From Herbiconiux aconitum (lineage in GTDB: Bacteria; Actinomycetota; Actinomycetes; Actinomycetales; Microbacteriaceae): DNA of 64,000 bases. Position numbers and translations under genes: made by a program. Shown in pieces: positions 8,659 to 18,833 of this stretch. The stretch's first letter is position 1; each line of letters opens with the position of its first letter. The stretch spans positions 2,294,001 to 2,358,000 of the forward strand of contig NZ_JANLCM010000001.1 in the NCBI RefSeq assembly GCF_024979235.1, in the 5' to 3' direction. Under the pieces are notes generated by a model. The model searched no databases, was not told the origin of the DNA, and was given only the letters and a program-made list of their open reading frames with translations.

Positions 8659-9906
8659 ATGGATGGCGCGGCAGAACCGATCGGCGAGCCGAGTCCGTCG
8701 ATCCTGCACGTCGACATGGATGCGTTCTTCGCCTCCGTGGAGTTGCTCTCGCATCCGGAGCTCCGTGGCAAGCCCGTCATCATCGGTGGGCATTCCCCCC
8801 GCGCGGTGGTGACCAGCGCCACCTACGAGGCGCGCGCCTTCGGCGTGCACTCCGCGATGCCCGTGGGCGCGGCACTCCGGCTGTGTCCGAAGGCCATCGT
8901 GCTCGAACCGCACATGCACCTCTACCGGGAGGCGTCGCAGGCCGTGATGGCGCTGTTCCGTGAGGTGACCCCGCTGGTCGAGCCGCTCAGCATCGACGAA
9001 GCGTTCCTCGACGTGGCAGGCGCCCGGCGGCTGCTCGGCGAGTCCGATGTCATCGCCGCGCGGTTGCGTGCCCGGGTGTTCGAGCAGACCGGGCTGCCCT
9101 GCTCGGTCGGCGTGGCGCCCACCAAGTTCATGGCCAAACTGGCGTCGGGGCGGGCCAAACCCGACGGCATGCTCGTCATCCGGCCGTCAGAGGTGCTCGC
9201 CTACCTGCATCCGCTTCCCGTGCGCGCGCTCTGGGGCGTCGGCGGCAAGACGGCCGAGCAGCTCGAGCGGCTGGGGCTGCGCACGGTCGGCGACATCGCC
9301 GACACACCGCTCGATGCGCTCGTGCGCGCGGTGGGCGACGCCACCGGAACGAAACTTCACGAGCTCGCGCTCGGGATCGACCCGCGCGAGGTGGTGCCGG
9401 TCGGTCAGGAGAAGAGCGTGGGTCACGAGCGCACCTTCGACATCGACGAACGGTCGCCGGATGTGCTGCGCCGCGAACTCCTGCACCAGTCGACGAGGGT
9501 GGCTGTGCGCTTGCGGGCGGCAGGCCTCGTGGGCCGCACGGTGGCGCTGAAGTTGCGCTACGCCGACTTCACCACGATCTCGAGGTCGCGCACGCTGTCC
9601 GAACCGACCGACCTCGGCAAGCGCATCTTCGACGAGGTGTCCGCCATCTACGAGGCGGTCGGCTCGCGCGGCGAGGCCATCCGACTCATCGGGGTGCGGG
9701 TGGAGCAGCTCTCTGAGGCCGGCGCCGCCGTGCACCAGCCGGCCCTGTGGGCCGACGAGACCGTGCCCTCCGAGGGCTGGCGCGACGCCGAGCGCACAAT
9801 CGACCGCGTGACGGCCAAGTTCGGCACCGACTCGGTGCGCCCCGCCTCCCTCGTCAACGCCCCGAAGTCGGGCGAGACCGCCGACCGCAACGGCACCCGC
9901 CGCTGA
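8659..9906 (+). CDS. dinB: DNA polymerase IV
   Basis: This 415-residue Y-family translesion polymerase has the palm motifs ILHVDMDAFFASVELL (metal-binding Asp near residue 18) and SIDEAFLDV (catalytic Asp-Glu near residue 115). The helix-hairpin-helix region is ALWGVGGKTAEQLERLGLRTVGDIA, and the little-finger domain contains VALKLRYADFTTISRSRTL. It extends undamaged and damaged templates distributively. I see no C-terminal beta-clamp motif I would vouch for. The gene is single, divergent from the esterase operon. No LexA-type box was recognised in the 178-base upstream gap. Confidence 0.95.
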   Translation: MDGAAEPIGEPSPSILHVDMDAFFASVELLSHPELRGKPVIIGGHSPRAVVTSATYEARAFGVHSAMPVGAALRLCPKAIVLEPHMHLYREASQAVMALFREVTPLVEPLSIDEAFLDVAGARRLLGESDVIAARLRARVFEQTGLPCSVGVAPTKFMAKLASGRAKPDGMLVIRPSEVLAYLHPLPVRALWGVGGKTAEQLERLGLRTVGDIADTPLDALVRAVGDATGTKLHELALGIDPREVVPVGQEKSVGHERTFDIDERSPDVLRRELLHQSTRVAVRLRAAGLVGRTVALKLRYADFTTISRSRTLSEPTDLGKRIFDEVSAIYEAVGSRGEAIRLIGVRVEQLSEAGAAVHQPALWADETVPSEGWRDAERTIDRVTAKFGTDSVRPASLVNAPKSGETADRNGTRR

Positions 9907-9924
9907 TCGCCCGCGGGAGCGTGC

Positions 9925-9984
9925 GCTCACTCGTCCCAAACGGGCCCGAACTGCGAGATCTGCCCCGTTAAGGGACGAGTGAGC
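9925..9984. repeat. Inverted repeat family A, copy 1
   Basis: The left arm GCTCACTCGTCCC (9925-9937) is followed by AAACGGGC. The right arm GGGACGAGTGAGC (9972-9984) is preceded by TGCCCCGTTAA. The outer 13 bases are perfectly complementary, and inner AACGGG/CCCGTT pairing extends the stem. It lies between the convergent dinB and treZ genes. Copies 2 and 3 are at 16897-16949 and 17939-17996. Confidence 0.85.
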
Positions 9985-9990
9985 GGCGGC

Positions 9991-11802
9991 TCAGAGGCGG
10001 GAGACCGCCACGGAGTGGGGTGCGAGGCTGGCCAGAACGGGCGGGAGGGGCTCGCCACGCAGGTGCTCGTGCGATGAGAACAGAGGAGCGCCGAAGCGGG
10101 GGGCGATCGTCGCCAGATCGAGCGGGGCATCCGAGAGGTTCACGGCGAGCACGATCGGAGGGCGCTCGAGCACCAGCCAGCGGGCCTCCTCGCTGAAGTC
10201 GACGTGCACATCCGAGAGTCGCAGCTCTTCGCCCGGTGGCAGGGTGGCGCGGATCGCGGCGAGCGCCCGGTACACCGACAACATCGCGCGGTGCTCCGGA
10301 TGCTCCGGGTCGTCGATCTCGCTCCAGTCGAGTTTCGAGCGTTCGAACGTCTCCGGATCTTGCGGATCGGGCACCACCGACTCGTCCCACCCCATCTTCG
10401 CGAACTCCGCGATGCGCCCCTCGGCGGTCGCGCGGCCGAGCTCGGGCTCCGGATGCGAGGTGAAGAACTGCCAGGGCGTCGATGCCGCCCACTCCTCGCC
10501 CATGAAGAGCATCGGCGTGAACGGGCCGAGCAGGGTGAGCGCGGCCGCGATCGCGAGGTCGTCGGGCGAGAGGGTGGCCGTGAGGCGGTCGCCGACGGCG
10601 CGGTTGCCGATCTGATCGTGGTTCTGCGACGCCACCACCAGCCGCCAGGGTGCCGTCTGGGCGCGATCGAGTTCGATGCCGTGCACCCGGCCGCGGAAGC
10701 TCGACCAGGTGCCGTCGTGAAAGAAGCCGCGCGTCAGCACCTTCGCGAGCGCGCCGACCGAGTCGAAGTCGGCGTAGTAGCCGGTGGTCTCACCGGTGAG
10801 GTTCACGTGCACCGCGTGGTGGAAGTCGTCGCTCCACTGCCCGTCGAGGCCGTAGCCCTCGTCGCGGTGCTGGAACATCACCGGGTCGTTGAGGTCCGAT
10901 TCTGCGATCAGGGCGCGACGGATGCCCGTGCTCGCCGACAACTCGTCGACCGCGGCCGCGAGCTCCGCCAGCAGGTGCACCGGGCCGCCATCGACCAGCG
11001 CGTGCACGGCATCCAGCCGCAAGCCGTCGACGTGGTAGTCGCCGAGCCACATCAGCGCGTCGTCGATGATGAAGCGCCGCACCTCCGACGAGCCCTCCCC
11101 GTCGAGGTTCACCGAGGTGCCCCAGGTGTTACTGCTCGCATCGTTCAGATACGGGCCGAACAGTGGCAGGTAGTTGCCGCTCGGGCCCAGGTGGTTGTAG
11201 ACGACGTCTTGGATCACGGCCAGACCGGATGCGTGACAGGCGTCGACGAAGCGGCGATAGGCATCCGGCCCGCCGTAGCCCTCGTGCACGGTGAACCAGG
11301 CGACCCCGTCGTAGCCCCAGTTGTGCGTGCCGTTGAAGCCGTTCACGGGCAGCAGCTCGACGTGTGTGACACCGATCGAGCGCAGGTGGTCGAGTCGCGA
11401 GGCCGCAGCGTCGAGGGTGCCCTCGGGGGTGAAGGTTCCGACGTGCAGCTCGTAGATCTCGGCGTGGTCGATGGGGGAGCCGCGCCACTGGTCGTCGTGC
11501 CAGGCGTAGTCAGCCGGATCGTCGGTGCGCGAGAGGCCGTGCACGCCCTCGGGCTGACGGCGGGAGCGCGGATCGGGATAGGGCCCGGCGCCGTCGAGCA
11601 GGTAGCCGTAGTCGAGGCCCGGCCGCCAGGCGGGCGCGTCGGGGCCGGCGCGCCACCAGCCGTCGTCGCCGACGACCATCGGATGCGCGGTGTGCGGCCC
11701 GCTGCCCGTTCCGTCGATGGCACCCGGGCTCCGGTCGTCGCCGAGGATCAGCTGCACCCGCTCGGCGCGGGGCGCCCAGACGTCGAAATTCCTCTTCGTC
11801 AT
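9991..11802 (-). CDS. treZ: Malto-oligosyltrehalose trehalohydrolase
   Basis: This 603-residue GH13 enzyme hydrolyses maltooligosyl-trehalose to release trehalose. The N-terminal carbohydrate-binding module starts [20 protein letters not shown]. The barrel motifs are [16 protein letters not shown] (region I), [10 protein letters not shown] with the catalytic Asp (region II), [10 protein letters not shown] with the catalytic Glu (region III) and [10 protein letters not shown] (region IV). The start chosen is the ATG at 11802, which overlaps the treY stop in an ATGA arrangement, so treZ is translationally coupled to treY. The same frame is open far upstream, but that part is antisense shadow within treY. 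Confidence 0.95.
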   Translation of the reverse strand: MTKRNFDVWAPRAERVQLILGDDRSPGAIDGTGSGPHTAHPMVVGDDGWWRAGPDAPAWRPGLDYGYLLDGAGPYPDPRSRRQPEGVHGLSRTDDPADYAWHDDQWRGSPIDHAEIYELHVGTFTPEGTLDAAASRLDHLRSIGVTHVELLPVNGFNGTHNWGYDGVAWFTVHEGYGGPDAYRRFVDACHASGLAVIQDVVYNHLGPSGNYLPLFGPYLNDASSNTWGTSVNLDGEGSSEVRRFIIDDALMWLGDYHVDGLRLDAVHALVDGGPVHLLAELAAAVDELSASTGIRRALIAESDLNDPVMFQHRDEGYGLDGQWSDDFHHAVHVNLTGETTGYYADFDSVGALAKVLTRGFFHDGTWSSFRGRVHGIELDRAQTAPWRLVVASQNHDQIGNRAVGDRLTATLSPDDLAIAAALTLLGPFTPMLFMGEEWAASTPWQFFTSHPEPELGRATAEGRIAEFAKMGWDESVVPDPQDPETFERSKLDWSEIDDPEHPEHRAMLSVYRALAAIRATLPPGEELRLSDVHVDFSEEARWLVLERPPIVLAVNLSDAPLDLATIAPRFGAPLFSSHEHLRGEPLPPVLASLAPHSVAVSRL

Positions 11803-14150
11803 CGCTCGTCGATCCTCTCCAGCAGCGCGACCGGGTAGCGCTCCAGCACGGCGGCGAGCCGCACGTCGCGGTCGCCGAAGATGCGCCCCGTGAACGCGTC
11901 GACGTAGCCGTTGCCGGCCTCGGGCAGTTCGAGCGTCGTGTCGTCCCAGCCGCCGTGCCGGGCGAGTCCGAGCGGCAGCCGGGTCGCGATCGTCACGGCC
12001 CCGCCCCGGTCGAACGCGAGCACGTGCTGCGCGGCCGAGCCACGGGCCTCGAGTCCGCGGTAGCTCGTGAACAGCTCGGGCCGGTCGCGGCGCACGTGGA
12101 GCGCCGTCGACACGACGAGCAGCTTGGCTGCGCCGGTCTCGTCGATCGCGGGCAGTTCGCCGGCCTCCTGGATGCCGAGCAGCTCCGCACGCTCGTCGAA
12201 GTCGACGGGCCGGCGGTTGTCGGGGTCGACGAGCGAGAGGTCCCAGAGCTCGCTGCCCTGGTAGACGTCCGGTACGCCGACCGTGGTCAGCTGCACGAGC
12301 TTGGCCGAGAGGGAGTTGCTGCGGCCCGCGCTCTGGATCGCGGCGAGCTGGCTCTCCAGCACTCCGCGTGGGATCGGGTCGGTGTAGACGGCATCGATGG
12401 CGTGCGACATCCGCTCTTCGAAGGCGGCATCCGGATCGAGCCAGCTCGTCGAGACGCCTGCCTCCCGTGCTGCCTTCAGGGCGTAGGCCTGGGCGCGCTC
12501 GCGGGAGATCGGCCACGCGCCGACGAGTGCTTGCCAGAGGAGCGCCTCGAAGGAGGCGTCGCCGAGAGGCAGCAGGTGCTGCAGCTTCGAGAGGGTGCCG
12601 CTCCAGCCGTCGGGGATCTCGGCGAGCACCGAGATGCGCGCCCGCACGTCTTCGGAGCGCTTCGTGTCATGGGTCGAGAGCGTCGTCATCGAGTCGGGCA
12701 TCAGCTCGAGCCGCCGGCGTTGCTGTTCGTGGAACTCTTCTGGCTCGAGGCTCAGCTCGGCCGGATCGGCGCCCACCTCGGTGAGGCTGGTGAGCCCGGT
12801 CCAACGATAGAACGCCGTGTCTTCGACGCCCTTGGCCATCACCATGCCGGAGGTCTGCTGGAACCGCACGCTCGGTGCGGCTCCCGTTCGACCGAGCACC
12901 TCCGCGGTCGCGGCCAGCACCGCCTCGAGCTCGGGGCGCCGCCGCGTGGCCTCGACGAGGGCGTGTTCGAGCTGCTCGCGGCCCTCGGGCAGGTAGGAGC
13001 GGTAGACCGGAAAGCAGGTGAGCAGCTCGGCGACCGCGTCCGCGACATCCGTTGGGCTCGGGATGTTCGCGCCAGCCTGCAGGTCGAGGCCACCGCTCCG
13101 CTCGATGTCGCGGGTGAGGCGCAGCACTTCGGCGCGCAGGATGCCGTCGGCGATGCCCCGCTTGGTGCCGTGGATGAGGTCGTTCCAGGCGGAGCGCACG
13201 TCGTGGGTGGTCTCGCCTGCAACGAGGGTGGCGGCGCCGGCGGGGTCGATCAAGACGCGGTCGATGCCCGCCAGGGCGTCATAGCCCGTCGTGCCCGCGG
13301 TGCTCCAGGCGGGCGGGAGCGGCTCCGCGCCCTCGAGGATCTTCTCCACCAGCACGTACGCCCCGTCGGTCAACGTCGCCAGCCGATCAAGGTAGCCGCC
13401 CGGATCGGCGAGCCCGTCAGGATGATCGACCCGCAGCCCGTCGACGAGCCCCTCCCGGAACCAGCGCCCGATCTCGGCGTGCGACTCGTCGAACACCCAC
13501 GGCTCCTCGACCCGGATGGCCGCGAGCGACGACACCGCGAAGAAGCGCCGGTAGTTCAGCTCCGCACTCTCGCGTCGCCAGTTCATCAGCTCGTAGTTCT
13601 GCCGATCGTGCACTGTGCGGGCGTCGGCCCCGTCGTCGGCCGTGCCCGGAGCGATCGGGTAGAGATGGTCGTAGTAGGCGAGAACGGATGCGCCGTGGGG
13701 CCCGTCGGCCTCGATCCGCAGGGCGTCGAGCGAGTCGTCGCCGAGCACCGGGATGCGGATGCGCCCGCCGCCCGCGGCCCAGTCCACGTCGAACGCCTCG
13801 GCATAGCGCGACCTCTCACCGAAGGTCAGCAGATCCCACCACCACGGGTTCGCCGCGGGCGTCGCGACGCCGACGTGGTTCGGCACGATGTCGACCAGCA
13901 CTCCCATCCCGGCAGCGTGTGCCGCCTCCGAGAGGGCGTGCAGTCCGTCCGCGCCGCCGCGCGACTCGTCGACGCGCGAGTGGTCGGTCACGTCGTAGCC
14001 GTGCTGAGAGCCTGCCTCAGCTTGCAACACAGGGGAGAGGTAGACCCAATCGACGCCGAGGCGCGAGAGGTACGGCACGATGCGCGCCGCATCCCACAGC
14101 GTGAATTCGGGAGTGATCTGGAACCGATAGGTGGAGCGGGGCGTGCGCAT
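11799..14150 (-). CDS. treY: Malto-oligosyltrehalose synthase
   Basis: This 783-residue GH13_26 intramolecular transglucosylase converts the reducing-end alpha-1,4 linkage of a maltodextrin into the alpha,alpha-1,1 linkage of trehalose. The N-terminus [19 protein letters not shown] is typical. Barrel motifs are [41 protein letters not shown] with the nucleophile Asp, [14 protein letters not shown] with the acid Glu, and [14 protein letters not shown]. It is the middle gene of a treX-treY-treZ operon, 34 bases after treX and overlapping treZ by 4 bases. AGGACT lies just upstream of the ATG. Confidence 0.96.
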   Translation of the reverse strand: MRTPRSTYRFQITPEFTLWDAARIVPYLSRLGVDWVYLSPVLQAEAGSQHGYDVTDHSRVDESRGGADGLHALSEAAHAAGMGVLVDIVPNHVGVATPAANPWWWDLLTFGERSRYAEAFDVDWAAGGGRIRIPVLGDDSLDALRIEADGPHGASVLAYYDHLYPIAPGTADDGADARTVHDRQNYELMNWRRESAELNYRRFFAVSSLAAIRVEEPWVFDESHAEIGRWFREGLVDGLRVDHPDGLADPGGYLDRLATLTDGAYVLVEKILEGAEPLPPAWSTAGTTGYDALAGIDRVLIDPAGAATLVAGETTHDVRSAWNDLIHGTKRGIADGILRAEVLRLTRDIERSGGLDLQAGANIPSPTDVADAVAELLTCFPVYRSYLPEGREQLEHALVEATRRRPELEAVLAATAEVLGRTGAAPSVRFQQTSGMVMAKGVEDTAFYRWTGLTSLTEVGADPAELSLEPEEFHEQQRRRLELMPDSMTTLSTHDTKRSEDVRARISVLAEIPDGWSGTLSKLQHLLPLGDASFEALLWQALVGAWPISRERAQAYALKAAREAGVSTSWLDPDAAFEERMSHAIDAVYTDPIPRGVLESQLAAIQSAGRSNSLSAKLVQLTTVGVPDVYQGSELWDLSLVDPDNRRPVDFDERAELLGIQEAGELPAIDETGAAKLLVVSTALHVRRDRPELFTSYRGLEARGSAAQHVLAFDRGGAVTIATRLPLGLARHGGWDDTTLELPEAGNGYVDAFTGRIFGDRDVRLAAVLERYPVALLERIDER

Positions 14151-14184
14151 CCGGAGTCCTTCTTCTGCTTCTGCCGGTTACTGC

Positions 14185-16386
<2,202 letters not shown>

Positions 16387-16501
16387 GTGTTCTCCTGTCG
16401 GGGTCTGAGCCCACGCTACCCGGAATCGCCATCCGGCCCATGGGGTGCGGACTGGATCTCGGGGCCTATCCCGGCGACGACGATCGCGGTACCGTTGATC
16501 C

Positions 16502-16876
16502 ATGGCGAACCTTGTGGAGACTCTCACCGACGCGACCCGCACCATCGGAGTCGGAGCTGCCTACGGCGATCCGGTCACGATCGACGGAGCGACCATCGTG
16601 CCCGTGGCCCTCGTCTGGTCGGGTTTCGGTGGCGGCAACGGCACCGCATCCTCCCCGGGAGCCACCGTCGCGTCGTCGGACAAGCTCGGCGCGGGCGATG
16701 CCAACGGCGAGGGTTTCGGGGGCGGCGGCGTGTCGATCCCCATCGGTGCCTACGTCACCACGGCGGGCGAGGCCAAGTTCCAGCCCAACCTCATCTCCCT
16801 CCTCGCGGTCTCCATCCCCGTCATCGTCACCGCGGGTTGGTCCCTGGCCCGAGTCATCCGGGCCCTCAAGAAGTAA
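16502..16876 (+). CDS. GerW/YtfJ-family protein
   Basis: This 124-residue protein starts MANLVETLTDATRTIGVGAAYGDP and has a glycine-rich middle (GFGGGNGT, GEGFGGGGVSIPIGAYV). It ends in one hydrophobic segment (LISLLAVSIPVIVTAGWSLA) and a basic tail (RALKK). This matches the GerW (YtfJ) family, known from Bacillus spore germination but common in non-sporulating actinobacteria, where its role is unknown. The likely topology is a C-terminal membrane anchor. It is a single gene facing away from treX, and an inverted repeat follows it. Confidence 0.75.
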   Translation: MANLVETLTDATRTIGVGAAYGDPVTIDGATIVPVALVWSGFGGGNGTASSPGATVASSDKLGAGDANGEGFGGGGVSIPIGAYVTTAGEAKFQPNLISLLAVSIPVIVTAGWSLARVIRALKK

Positions 16877-16896
16877 CCCACCGCTCGTCCCCTCCC

Positions 16897-16949
16897 ACTC
16901 GTCCCTAAGTGGGCAGTTTCACGCGTCTTGGGCCAGTTAGGGACGAGTC
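16897..16949. repeat. Inverted repeat family A, copy 2
   Basis: The arms ACTCGTCCCTAA (16897-16908) and TTAGGGACGAGT (16938-16949) are perfect 12-base complements around a 29-base interior. It lies between the convergent GerW-like and DUF559 genes, and the right arm touches the DUF559 stop codon. A bidirectional terminator is possible. Confidence 0.85.
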
Positions 16950-17916
16950 ACACAGGTGCGCCAGCGGCGCGGAGGGCGTGACGCACGAGGGTGGGCGCGA
17001 GGGCAAGGGTGGAGTTGCGGATGCGCACGACACGATTGCCCGCCTCGTGCAGGTCGTCGAGGCGACGGATGTCGCGTTCATACTGACGTGTGCTGGTTCT
17101 GTGCTGGTCGCCGTCGTACTCGACGATCACCTTCCACGCGGGGTAGATCATGTCGACGCGGGCGATCCAGGTTCCGGATGCGTCGAACACGTTGATGCCG
17201 ATCTCGGGTTCGGGTAAGCCCGCGGCGAGCAGGCGCAATCGCACCAGGGTCTCCCGGCGTGATTCGGCACCGTCGCGCACCTGCGCGACAACTCGCCGGG
17301 CGCGCACACTGCCGCGCCCCCGGAATGCGGCGACTCGTTCTGCCAGTTCCTGGACCGTGCAGTACGGGCGAGGGTCGCGAGGCACCTGTCGCGCCGGGGT
17401 GAGGACGAGATGATCACCGGCCGCTACGAGATCGTCGTCCGACAGGGAACTCGCCAAGTGACACCACGTTGTGGACGGGTCGGAGAGGGGCAGCCCGTAC
17501 CGCGTCGCAACCACGAGGAGCTCGTCGGAGATCTGATGCCCGATGACGCCGCGAGCCTTAGCCGCACGTCGTTGGCCGACAGTGGAGACGTGGATGTCGG
17601 CACCGTCACGCCACTCGGTCGGCAGCGGCACGCCCCACAGCTCCGCAGCGGTGAGGTGCGAGAAGAACTCGATGTCGCGCATCCGCCGTGCGTAAGCATG
17701 GCAATGCTGAACGAGGGACAGCGGGCCGCCTCGTGCGACGCGCACTCCGCGGAACGGACGTGCCAGATCGTCGCCGCGTAGCCGGTCGGTTCCCACGCCG
17801 AGGTCGAGCGCCTGCGCCAGCGCGAACGGTGACCGCCGAAGAGGCTCGGGAAGCGGATCTTTGCGAGGCACCCACCCATCCTCCTGTGCCCGCCCCCTCC
17901 ATCCTGAGTTATCCAC
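16948..17916 (-). CDS. DUF559 (Vsr-like endonuclease fold) protein with AbiEi-like N-terminus
   Basis: This 322-residue protein has an N-terminal winged-helix/AbiEi-like part (LDLGVGTDRLRGDDLARPFRGVRV, then FFSHLTAAELWGVPLP). The C-terminal DUF559 domain has the nuclease-like signature VIVEYDGDQHRTSTRQYERDIRR followed by LDDLHEAGNRVVRIR. DUF559 is related to very-short-patch-repair endonucleases, and these actinobacterial proteins have no settled function. The GTG at 17916 is used; a GTG 48 bases downstream (VPRKDPLPEP) is an alternative start. The gene is a lone unit bracketed by family A inverted repeats, and its start overlaps a TTATCCACA sequence. Confidence 0.75.
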   Translation of the reverse strand: MDNSGWRGRAQEDGWVPRKDPLPEPLRRSPFALAQALDLGVGTDRLRGDDLARPFRGVRVARGGPLSLVQHCHAYARRMRDIEFFSHLTAAELWGVPLPTEWRDGADIHVSTVGQRRAAKARGVIGHQISDELLVVATRYGLPLSDPSTTWCHLASSLSDDDLVAAGDHLVLTPARQVPRDPRPYCTVQELAERVAAFRGRGSVRARRVVAQVRDGAESRRETLVRLRLLAAGLPEPEIGINVFDASGTWIARVDMIYPAWKVIVEYDGDQHRTSTRQYERDIRRLDDLHEAGNRVVRIRNSTLALAPTLVRHALRAAGAPV

Positions 17917-17938
17917 AGCTCCACTCTCCCGGGGGCGG

Positions 17939-17996
17939 GCGACTCGTCCCTAACTGGGCACGTTCGGCGAATTCTGCCCCGTTTGGGACGAGTCGC
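17939..17996. repeat. Inverted repeat family A, copy 3
   Basis: The 22-base arms at 17939-17960 and 17975-17996 pair with two mismatches. The left arm reads GCGACTCGTCCCTAACTGGG. The right arm reads CCCCGTTTGGGACGAGTCGC near its end. The loop is 14 bases. Unlike the other copies it lies between divergent genes, directly upstream of the ykoE promoter. Confidence 0.85.
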
Positions 17997-18013
17997 GCGA
18001 GGCGGGGCGGGCC

Positions 18014-18019
18014 TATACT
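18014..18019 (+). promoter_or_regulatory. -10 box of the thiamine operon
   Basis: TATACT lies 7 bases upstream of the first base of the conserved riboswitch region, the distance expected if transcription starts near 18026. No clear -35 hexamer was seen. The right arm of family A copy 3 occupies the adjoining upstream sequence. Confidence 0.5.
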
Positions 18020-18025
18020 GGGGGC

Positions 18026-18115
18026 ACACGGGAGTCCGGTGAGCCGGGCTGAGAGGAAGGTTCTCAACCTTCGACCGTCGAACCTGATCTGGATCATGCC
18101 AGCGCAGGGAGGCAT
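18026..18115 (+). promoter_or_regulatory. TPP riboswitch (THI element)
   Basis: The conserved thi-box segments are all present. GGGAGTCCGGTGAGCCGG and GGCTGAGAGG form the pyrimidine-sensor arm. A variable stem GAAGGTTCTCAACCTTC follows. GACCGTCGAACCTGATC, TGGATCATGCCAGCG and CAGGGAGGCA complete the pyrophosphate-sensor arm. The element precedes the YkoE-type ECF transporter genes, a known TPP-regulated set. Binding of thiamine pyrophosphate is expected to lower expression. Confidence 0.95.
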
Positions 18116-18176
18116 CTCTGGGTTTCGGCGTGGTGGCCGTCCGCGAAAGCGGACAGCACCTACGACGTGCCCGCCC

Positions 18177-18204
18177 GTGCCCCTTCCACTGAATGAAAGG
18201 GCAC
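18177..18204 (+). promoter_or_regulatory. Possible ribosome-binding-site hairpin of ykoE leader
   Basis: GTGCCC (18177-18182) can pair with GGGCAC (18199-18204). The enclosed strand carries GAAAGG, the only Shine-Dalgarno-like sequence before the GTG at 18210. The hairpin could be the expression platform that hides the ribosome binding site when TPP is bound. A second small hairpin, GTCCGC-GAAA-GCGGAC, lies at 18139-18154. Confidence 0.5.
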
Positions 18205-18209
18205 GAAAA

Positions 18210-18830
18210 GTGCACACCACCACAGCTCAAGCCGCACGGCGCACCCGCGTCAGCTACCGCTGGCGGGTCGTCGACATCGTCGTCGCCAGCGTCATCGGCG
18301 TCGCCTCCGGACTCATCTTCTGGGTCTGGAACCTCACCTACACCCCTGTCAGCGCTCCCCTCGAAGCGCTCCTCCCCGGCGCGCAGTCGCTCGTGTACGG
18401 CTTCTGGCTGTTCGCGGGTGTGCTCGGCGGGCTCATCATCCGCAAACCCGGTGCCGCTGTCTTCACCGAACTCGTGGCGGCCGTGGTCTCGGCTCTCGTG
18501 GGCACCCAGTGGGGCGTGCTCACCCTCGTGTCGGGCATCGTGCAGGGGCTCGGCGCCGAGATCGTGTTCGCGATCTTCCTCTACGCGAACTACCGCGTCT
18601 ACGTCGCCATCCTCGCCGGCGCCGGAGCGGGACTCGCCATGGGCATCAACGACTCGATCCTCTGGTATGCCGGAAACGGCATGGACTTCAAGACGATCTA
18701 CGTCGTCTGCGCGGTCATCGGCGGCGCCGTGATCGCGGGTCTGCTCTCCTGGGTGGTGGTGCGGGCTCTCGCCCGAACCGGCGCGCTCAACCGCTTCGCC
18801 TCCGGGCGTGAGGTGACGGCGAGGGCGTAG
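18210..18830 (+). CDS. ykoE: ECF transporter S component, YkoE family
   Basis: This 206-residue membrane protein is the substrate-binding component of a thiamine or HMP energy-coupling factor transporter. The sequence shows about six hydrophobic helices: VVDIVVASVIGVASGLIFWVW, LVYGFWLFAGVLGGLII, VFTELVAAVVSALVG, VLTLVSGIVQGLGAEIVF, YVAILAGAGAGLAMGI and IYVVCAVIGGAVIAGLLSWVVV. The conserved YkoE acidic/aromatic positions (W near residue 35, E in FTELVAA) are present. The GTG start is chosen because homologues begin near THTAQ-VSYRWRVVDIV. It is the first gene downstream of the TPP riboswitch. Confidence 0.9.
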   Translation: MHTTTAQAARRTRVSYRWRVVDIVVASVIGVASGLIFWVWNLTYTPVSAPLEALLPGAQSLVYGFWLFAGVLGGLIIRKPGAAVFTELVAAVVSALVGTQWGVLTLVSGIVQGLGAEIVFAIFLYANYRVYVAILAGAGAGLAMGINDSILWYAGNGMDFKTIYVVCAVIGGAVIAGLLSWVVVRALARTGALNRFASGREVTARA

Positions 18831-18833
18831 CGG

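Noticed and set aside
11803..12516. Upstream 238-codon extension of the treZ frame
   Set aside because: The extra part is Arg/Gly/Ala-rich and lies inside treY in another frame. The ATG at 11802, coupled to the treY stop, gives the normal N-terminus.
16387..16545. Upstream extension of treX
   Set aside because: It is Arg-rich without family similarity, while the ATG at 16386 has a good ribosome binding site and the CBM48 start.
17909..17917. TTATCCACA as part of a replication origin
   Set aside because: Only one box was seen, with no dnaA/dnaN genes and no AT-rich unwinding region. It is noted only as an oddity at the DUF559 start.
16897..17996. Reading the DUF559 gene plus flanking repeats as an insertion sequence
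   Set aside because: No DDE or other transposase signature and no target-site duplication was seen; a third copy of the repeat lies elsewhere without such a gene.
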